Shown piece by piece: positions 57,662 through 64,000 of a DNA stretch of 64,000 bases. The position numbers and the translations under genes were made by a program. Each line of letters begins with the position of its first letter. Position 1 is the stretch's first letter. The notes beneath the pieces were generated by a model. It worked only from the letters and a program-made list of their open reading frames with translations. It was not told the origin of the DNA and ran no database searches. The stretch is from Zoroaster sp. YZ-2022 (lineage: Eukaryota > Echinodermata > Asteroidea > Forcipulatida > Zoroasteridae). The stretch spans positions 29,863,172 to 29,927,171 of the forward strand of contig CM055830.1 in the NCBI GenBank assembly GCA_029582265.1, read 5' to 3'.

Positions 57662-58149
57662 TTAGTCGGTGAGCAATGCGTCATACCTTTTACTGGTCCA
57701 GCAGCGTATTTTGTTGTAATTTTCTATAATAATAAAAAAAAGAAAAAAGAAAAAAGAAAAAAGAAAAAAAAAAAAAAAAAAAACGCTGTGACCGGGGAGC
57801 TCTAAAAGTTGTTTAGGTTCCAGGTTGTCGCTGTTATCAATTGTTTGCATTGGTACATTGCAGTTTTTGCAATTGTACGTTTTGAGCGCTTTTGGGCCCA
57901 TTGTGGCTGCTGGTTTCGGGCCTGTAATGAGCATAGCCTTTGTTGTTCCAACTCTTTTGAGTTGATGTTGTCACCAATATTGGGCTAATTTATTTGGGTC
58001 AGGGGTTTTCCCCTTTATTATTGTCATATTGATATGTGTGTTTTTGCTCACGTAATGGAGCTGTTACGGTTTTTATGTCATAGTCATTTGACCATGGCCA
58101 AGGAGTCCCAAAACAAAAAATGGTTTGAGGCAGATACTGCTTTTGAAGT

Positions 58150-59230
58150 TTTAATTTGTTCTGAGGATGCCCAGTGAAGGAGCAAGTGGGAAGCGCCGGT
58201 CCAAAAGGCAGCCAAAGGAGTGAGCAAAAACATAAAACTAATGAACAGCATAATTACAATGGCTCAAAAAACTGGATAGTGGACCAGCTGCCAAATGGTG
58301 CTGCGGGATCATACCCCAGAAGTACCGAACAACAGAGGTGTGGAAGCAGCGGTTACCGCAGCAGTGATGAGTGCAATGAAATCGCACATTCGTGACGTGG
58401 TTCAAAGAGAACTGAACAAACTGGTGCCACTACCTGCAACAAAGCAGCAGTACGTCACAGGTGCTTGAGCAGAGTGCACCGAGTTCTGCAGCGGGGTTCA
58501 TACTGTTCAACCCCAAACCGTTACACAGCGTCCTTCAATCGACGCCTCAGAACCCTGCTGAGGTAATCGTCATCTAGTGGTGTTGCAACCAACACGCCCA
58601 TTTACAACACAGACACGACCACGGTAGCAACACAGAACAAGGAGTTTCATATCCAGTTTTGGGTATAATGGGCCAAATCCGGCAGAGGTGGCATCAAGAA
58701 GCTGGCTTGCAGGGTCGGGTTAGCCGCCTGCTGGGTCGGTAATTGATGTCGGTGGACACACCAGTCGTTGTACAGCATCAGGTGGGTCAGTGATATGATT
58801 GCTCAACCCCTTTTCTGCACCTTGCACCTTAGATTTCGCTGTCAAATAAGAGCTAAAAAAATAAGATTCAACAACGAATTTGTTGATTTTGGTGATTTGC
58901 TCCAATTCTTCGCGCAAAATGGCCCAAACAAAATTGGCGGTACAAAGGATTCAAACGGAGAATTCTCTGTCTTATTCATGGGGAAAAGCTCTCAAATCTT
59001 TGAACAACGAATGAATTTCGCCTTTGCTATTTTCACAGCAGGTACACGCGTAAATTTTCAAACGAGGTTGGGCAGCTTTTGAAATATGGCAGTGAGCTCA
59101 TTCGTAAAATTGCAGGTGATGATGGGAATTTTAACCTGTAATGATGTTACTTTCCGTAAACTTCGTCAAACAATGTTTCTTCCTGGGACTGTTTTCACAC
59201 CGAGCTCTATCTGAAGTCAATCCGAGGGAC
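58150..59230 (+). pseudogene. DIRS gag-like remnant
   Basis: Across shifting plus-strand frames are SGKRRSKRQPKE near 58165-58210 (basic start), AVMSAMKSHIRDVVQRELNK (58360-58420), EQRMNFAFAIFTAG (about 59000-59040), GSELIRKIAGDDGNFN (59090-59137) and FRKLRQT (59151-59171) followed by WDCFHTELYLK. The last cluster matches the conserved C-terminal block of DIRS-family gag (YD-x-x-FR-K-x-R, then PWD-x-x-H-x-ELW). Confidence 0.65.
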
Positions 59231-59699
59231 ACAAATTTCACTGGCATTGCAACCACAAGTCTCCCATCATGGGAGTAAACAACGGCGTTTCGTTCCCTCT
59301 GATTCATCCCCATTACCTGTGGGTTTCGCTTCCGGTTCATTCGTGGTCAACACTGCGAAGGGCTTTGTGGTTTCAAGCATGAATGTCCAAATGTCACGGA
59401 AACCATGTCCCAGATCGGTGTGGGCATAGATCACAAACTTCCCCAACCTAGATATTTTGGCAGGGGAGCATATCTCAAATCAACATTGGCCGCTAGGGGC
59501 CAACGGCAGCTCTACTCAAAATCTCCTCAGGAAGGACAAAAGGGAGGTGCAGGAGGGGGACGGGAACAACATATCCCTGGTCAAACCTACAACTCCAGTA
59601 AATAAAGAAAAGTTGTTAAAAATGGTTAAAAGGTTATGGCACTGACACCGTTCGGTATGTGTTAGATGGGTTCACTTTTGGCTTTAAGTTGTGGTTTTA

Positions 59700-60545
59700 C
59701 TGGGAAAACAAAGTAAGGGTTTCTAAGAATTTAAGGTCAAAGTATTGAAAATCCATCATGGTTTTAGAAAACTACGAATAGAACTCAAACATGATAGGAT
59801 TGCAGACCATTTCCAGCCGTCCATTACCCCAAGTTTTGCGCGAGTCCTTATTGGGTTGGTTCAAAACAAGCAGGTCAATTTCGTATAATCATCATTTGTC
59901 GTACCCCGAAGGAAATTCTATTAATAGGGGAATCTGGATGCAATGCAACTGTACATTATGCATCAACTGATAAGGCAATCAGCCTCTTACGTCAATTTGG
60001 CCCAAACTGTTCAATTTCTAAAAGTCTGCTTTCAAGATTATACCTGTTCATCCAAGGATCATAACTTATTAGGGTTTTAAGTGGGATGGGCGTTTTACTT
60101 CACGACAAAACCTTTACCCATGGTTGGTCGTTCCAGCTGCGCTTATTTTCGAAAATTTTAGCACAGCAGTTGGAATGGATAGCTAGGGGAAAGAAACTGG
60201 GAATTTCTTTGGCATGGTATATTCTGATGATTTCTTGATTATTGCTCCTCAGTGTGTAGATGGAAAACAATTCACACAATTTGAAACACTGCAATAGTCT
60301 CGAATCCCCTAGTATCAGCAAAAAAGAAGGGACCCATGTCCCGCCTTACATTTGGTATTGAGCGATGGAAGCGCGCTTACCCCATGACAAATGAAAAGGC
60401 AGTCTATTGCCAGTGTGTATCAAAGAAAAGCAAATTAACCTGAAGCGAACCCAATCAATTATTGGGAATTCTGAATTTCGCCTGTAAAGTGGTTGTCCCA
60501 GGGCGTGCTTTTCACGAAGGTTGATCGACTTTAACGATTGGAGTA
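59700..60545 (+). pseudogene. DIRS-like reverse transcriptase remnant
   Basis: The catalytic block reads MVYSDDFLIIAP at 60214-60249. It is preceded by KWDGRFTSRQNLYPW-like text and followed by KKEGPMSRLTF-type, LLGILNFACKVVVPGRAFHE and LIDFNDWSK motifs (about 60455-60545). This string, ending in a LNFAC-x-VV-PGRAF block, is diagnostic of DIRS/Pao-like RT with adjacent RNase H. There are multiple frameshifts. Confidence 0.8.
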
Positions 60546-60639
60546 AAACAAAATCATACTGTCACATTCGTATTAATATCAAGCGAAAGCTGATTAAGCA
60601 CATGGCTTTTGTTTCTGCAGCATTTAATGGAAAGGCATT

Positions 60640-61105
60640 CTTCAGTGACCAGTGGTTTCCAGCCAAAGCCCCACACTTGTATACCGATGCAGCGGGCCTA
60701 GTTACAGGGCAGATTTGGGAGGTCAGTGGTTTTATGGTGTATGAACAAAACTGATCAATGATAATATAACCGAAGAGTTTTTTCCCCATAGTCACAGCCG
60801 TGCGAGTCTGGCTTGCACCTGCTGAACCAACGGATTATGTTGCATACAGATAACTTGCCGTTAGTGCACATCATCAATTCAACCACTTCTATGAAGTCAA
60901 AGCATGACGCTTGTTCGCCAGTTTGTCGTTCATCAATGCCGTATAACATCAGTTTAGAGCTGGTACATGTCCCAGGTCACCAAAATATTCTAGCCGATAA
61001 AATTATCCTGCCTTGGGCAGATACTTTCAAAATGCTAAGGCCATGGGTGGAGGACAATCACCTGCCAGCCGATCTACAGCCACAGAATTACTTCCCCAGC
61101 TCTTG
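60640..61105 (+). pseudogene. DIRS-like RNase H remnant
   Basis: WFPAKAPHLYTDAAGLVTG (60653-60710) carries the first catalytic Asp. LLNQRIMLHTDNLPLVHIIN (about 60819-60880) carries the HTDN Asp, and LELVHVPGHQNILAD (60957-61000) is the last block, followed by ILPWADTFK and the HLPADLQPQ linker. The last half is one open frame, 60813-61106. Confidence 0.85.
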
Positions 61106-61109
61106 ACAC

Positions 61110-61990
61110 TTGTCTGCATCAATGGCTCCAGCTTGGAGGACTTATGGAAGAGCTCTCTATATGTCCCATACTTCCTACGGCAGTCTGGGTTTACCAAAAC
61201 GCTCCCACTTCCCACTATTGTAATTACAGGGTTTGTAACGCATAGTGTAAATATGCAAGTACCGTTTTGACATGCTGGCGTCTGCTGCAAGTTTTCTTCA
61301 TAAATTGTATAGTATGCCAGATCCTGTCTATATACATTTATTGCACAGAAGGCCATAGCAGGTGTTCAGAAGTTAAGCCTCAATTTGATCTCAGACTGCC
61401 AACTCCCTCCTCAGTGCTCCAGTGCATCGGGATTACTGCAGTTTTGGCAATGTTCACTAACTTTGTATCAAAAGAACCACAAAGCATGTTTCTCCCACGG
61501 CCCACGTTTTTACGAGTTGGGGAAACAAAGTGTCGAACACAAACAGAAAATATTTTGGCTGAACAATGTTCATGAGTGTAAGGGAAAATGGTGGGTTGAG
61601 TTTGTTTCTTTCTCCTGTTTCAACAATTCGTAAAGGCAGGCAGGCTTGCATTGGCATTGCGAGGCAGAACGAGTACTGCCCTTTTGTCAAAGCATTGTGG
61701 GGTTGAATGACAGCAGGAAACTCTTCTGGTCAGTCTATCTATACTGCTGGCCGAGTGGCAATCCGGTCATTAGACGAAATTCTGCATTGTTCTCCGGTCA
61801 ACACTAATTTTTTATTGGGCTTAATCCGGTTTTTTACAGAGGACACAGTTTTTTAGGATAGCAGCATGTCATGCGACTCTTTAGGGTTTCTCCCGACGCC
61901 AGATACGTGAAATGGGAAGATGAAAATCCGTGCATTCAAAAAGTACATCCGCTTTAATGCGCATGCTATGCCAGGTCTGGTTGTGTCGCC
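61110..61990 (+). pseudogene. DIRS-like tyrosine recombinase remnant
   Basis: Blocks in order are SMAPAWRTYGRALY (about 61120-61160), ASAASFLHKLYSMPDP (61275-61325), DLRLPTPSSVLQCI (61390-61430) and FLRVGE (about 61507-61525) with the first catalytic Arg. VKALWG is near 61685. GHSF at 61840-61851 should precede the second Arg of HxxR, but a T homopolymer shifts the frame. AFKKYIR follows at 61932-61952 with the Tyr nucleophile. The order and spacing fit the YR of DIRS elements, which replaces the integrase of LTR retrotransposons. Confidence 0.8.
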
Positions 61991-62050
61991 TGCTGGCGAG
62001 TATCTGTTTGTTTTTTAGAGCTCCCCATGCTGGGGCGACTTGTGGCGGTT

Positions 62051-63799
62051 TTCCCTCCAAAACAGTAGATTAAAGTTATATAAGTATTTCAGTGTAGCCA
62101 TTTGTCAAACTGAGGCTTATAATTATTGTTATTGTTATGAAAATGTGTTAATTATATAATTAGAGTGGTTTTGGAGGTCAAGGCTCACACCAGAGTTTGC
62201 TATTGAATTCCATCTGTGATGAATATTCATTTAGTGGTTGTTGTTCCCAATCAATAAAGTTTAAAGGAATACAGTTTCCCGAAAAATTATTGGGACAAGC
62301 ATAGATGTACAATAACTGTTTTTCAATGTATATGTAATACTTAAATGAGATGTACTTTGGTAAACATTTGACGAACAAAGATATGAAAGTTTTCAGTTTA
62401 AAAAATTTACAAAAAAAATAACAATTAAATAAACAGGACTTAAACCCAAAGAAAATAATTGGTGTAAACAATAGAGTTTCCTTTATGTTGGTCCTTGCTG
62501 GTTCATAAACGATATTATTGTCTCGACACATTAACATTGGACACTGGTAACTATTTTTACATGCAAGTTCTACAGTAAAGTTGGGCGTAGGGTAATAAAC
62601 AGTTACCCAAAACAGTCGCCTCCAAACGAAAGCCAAATTCTTAGATTTTGCTGCTCGGTGCCACAATCATTTCATAAAAAGACCAATCTTGACGTCCATA
62701 AACAAACCTGTGGTTTATAACGCACGCACAGTTCAGTGGTCATCCATGCTTTTATATCCCGGTATCCAACACATTTGCTGAATGAATACGGCCATAATGT
62801 ACACCAGTAACAGGAGAGTGTACCACGTGATATTAGGACTAGCCTTCGCTGAGGCCCTCCACACGGCAACCAGGGAGCACAATGCATAAAAAGACCAAGC
62901 ATGAAAGTAGTGACATTATGCGACGGTGCTGGCCACGATTTCAAACTGTTTTGTTTTAGTTCTTCACAGTACCCAACTTTATTGATATTACTGTATAATG
63001 ACATGAAATTAAGACAATTTATCACCTGACGATATTTTTAACCAAAAGAGAAAGTGATATAAATTTGATATCAGCGATATCATCAATACGGCTATTTCGA
63101 TATCTTCAACAATAACCGATTAGTTGATAATGTTTTGAATATCATTACGACAGATATCGCCCACCCATTATATTACTGGCTTTAACAATATTATTCACTA
63201 TACCTGTAGTTTGACTTGTTAAATCTAATACAATTATAACAACTCCATGTGTGTGATTAAAATTGCTACATAGTACATTTACATGTATGTAGTATTCAGA
63301 CTTTTGCAAATGCAACTTGTACCACCCCATATGCCAAATTATCCAGAAAAAAGGTAATTTCGTTTTCAGAAAACTCTGGGATTACAAGTTTCCAGAGTTT
63401 CATCTCAAGCTATTTCATTCAGTTTGGTATGAAACATGATTGTTTTGCATTTTATTACAAATTACATTACCATTTCTTTTACATTTACATTCACAATAAA
63501 ATGAGTTTCCTTGATTTGTTTCATTTCATCTTCCACAAATAGCAAGTGGGATGATAATGATGGTTCAAATAATGGTGAGCCACTGAGTTTGATGATTTGG
63601 TGTCACTTCCAAACATCATTTTCAATACCTTTAATGTAGACTTATGGATATTGTTTCATCAGCCTTACTTCAACACTAGTTCAAATATCACCTACTCCGA
63701 AGTATCGGGGTTTCATCGCCTATAGAATCCGTTTCTTTCTTGAGAAGCCCGAACCCCCATTATCAGCTCCATTTCCTTGGTTCCATCCATATCATCCAT
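62051..63799. other. No firm gene
   Basis: The minus-strand frame 62178-62666 (162 codons) is Phe/Tyr/Lys/Asn-rich, as expected of AT-rich DNA. Its first third (WVTVYYPTPNFTVELACKNS) looks more protein-like but has no border evidence. A similar 117-codon minus frame lies at 62672-63025. Neither is called. Confidence 0.3.
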
Positions 63800-63986
63800 T
63801 CATGAATCACCCAATCTGTTCCTGAACCATTGATATTCGACCACACGCATTTCATCATCGCATCCAGCCCGCCTCCTCGGCACCTGGACCCCCTTCATCC
63901 ATTCCTGAACATATTTCACTGCCTTGTATGAGTGGGACCACACCAGATTATGACTGGCACGAGGGACAATAATAAACATCACCAAA
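63800..63986 (-). CDS. Candidate terminal exon at window edge
   Basis: Minus-strand acceptor ACTGTCTTCCACAG (64000-63987) is followed by an open frame LVMFIIVPRASHNLVWSHSY then KAVKYVQEWMKGVQVPRRR, GCDDEMRVVEYQWFRNRLGD and TGA at 63802-63800. The sequence is protein-like (Trp, charged residues, ordinary codons). After the TGA the same frame stays open for 28 more codons (MDDMDGTKEMELIMGVRASQ...) to TGA near 63717. The rest of the gene lies right of the window. The family is not recognised. Confidence 0.4.
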
Positions 63987-64000
63987 CTGTGGAAGACAGT

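Larger units (their letters stand above)
57425..62050 (+). mobile_element. Degenerate DIRS-like (tyrosine-recombinase) retrotransposon
   Basis: In order on the plus strand are a duplicated left end (57425-57560 and 57668-57838), gag-like, reverse transcriptase, RNase H and tyrosine recombinase remnants (separate entries). GGGGAGCTCTAAAA at 57794-57807 has an exact inverted copy TTTTAGAGCTCCCC at 62013-62026, as expected of the inverted terminal repeats of DIRS elements. There is no LTR/integrase signature. Outer limits are approximate. Confidence 0.8.

Noticed and set aside
62178..62666. 162-codon minus-strand frame
   Set aside because: Phe/Tyr/Lys/Asn-rich as expected from AT-rich DNA; no splice sites or domain. 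Only its first third looks protein-like.

Overview
This is AT-rich nuclear DNA from an animal, most likely a marine invertebrate deuterostome such as an echinoderm or hemichordate. The support is (1) two phase-1 exons encoding hyalin-type HYR domains, (2) introns with ordinary GT-AG borders, (3) many recurrences of the short motif AGGCCTA, which I associate with such genomes, and (4) a transposon mix of CR1/Jockey-like LINEs, tRNA-derived SINEs, piggyBac, hAT-like MITEs and a DIRS-type tyrosine-recombinase retroelement. The species assignment is inference. Nothing prokaryotic is present.

Layout. 0-2 kb: two HYR exons on the minus strand, with a MITE in the intron between them. 4-9.7 kb: a 28-bp minisatellite and two decayed LINEs, the second ending in a 55-bp minisatellite made from its own reverse-transcriptase sequence. 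11.3-14.7 kb: a foldback element followed by a small three-exon plus-strand gene with an N-terminal zinc ribbon and a poly(A) signal; its first intron holds a cluster of palindromic repeats. 16-27.5 kb: tandem arrays, several MITEs with clear target-site duplications, and two pairs of diverged segmental repeats. 28-31.6 kb: a SINE and LINE fragments. 31.6-32.4 kb: a hairpin-bearing 180-bp tandem array. 33.1-36.9 kb: a broken piggyBac element split by a SINE. 37.6-38.1 kb: a 500-N assembly gap flanked by tandem repeats. 38.3-52.6 kb: an exon fragment cut off by a 1.2-kb repeat that recurs at 51.4 kb, a CpG-rich 14-bp minisatellite, a 1.27-kb tandem duplication containing a candidate terminal exon, and a candidate signal-peptide exon. 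52.6-53.6 kb: an AAAT array and a 160-bp tandem array. 55.4 kb: a damaged histone H2A copy. 57.4-62.1 kb: a decayed DIRS-like element with gag, RT, RNase H and tyrosine recombinase. 63.8 kb: a candidate terminal exon at the right edge.

There is no operon or visible multi-gene system. Most of the window is repetitive. Several recognisable reading frames (zinc-ribbon gene, H2A, piggyBac, DIRS recombinase) are broken by short indels, sometimes in homopolymers, and repeat copies differ mainly by small indels. Residual assembly error must therefore be weighed against true decay throughout. Exon calls rest on splice-site and reading-frame inspection only; no transcript or database search was available.
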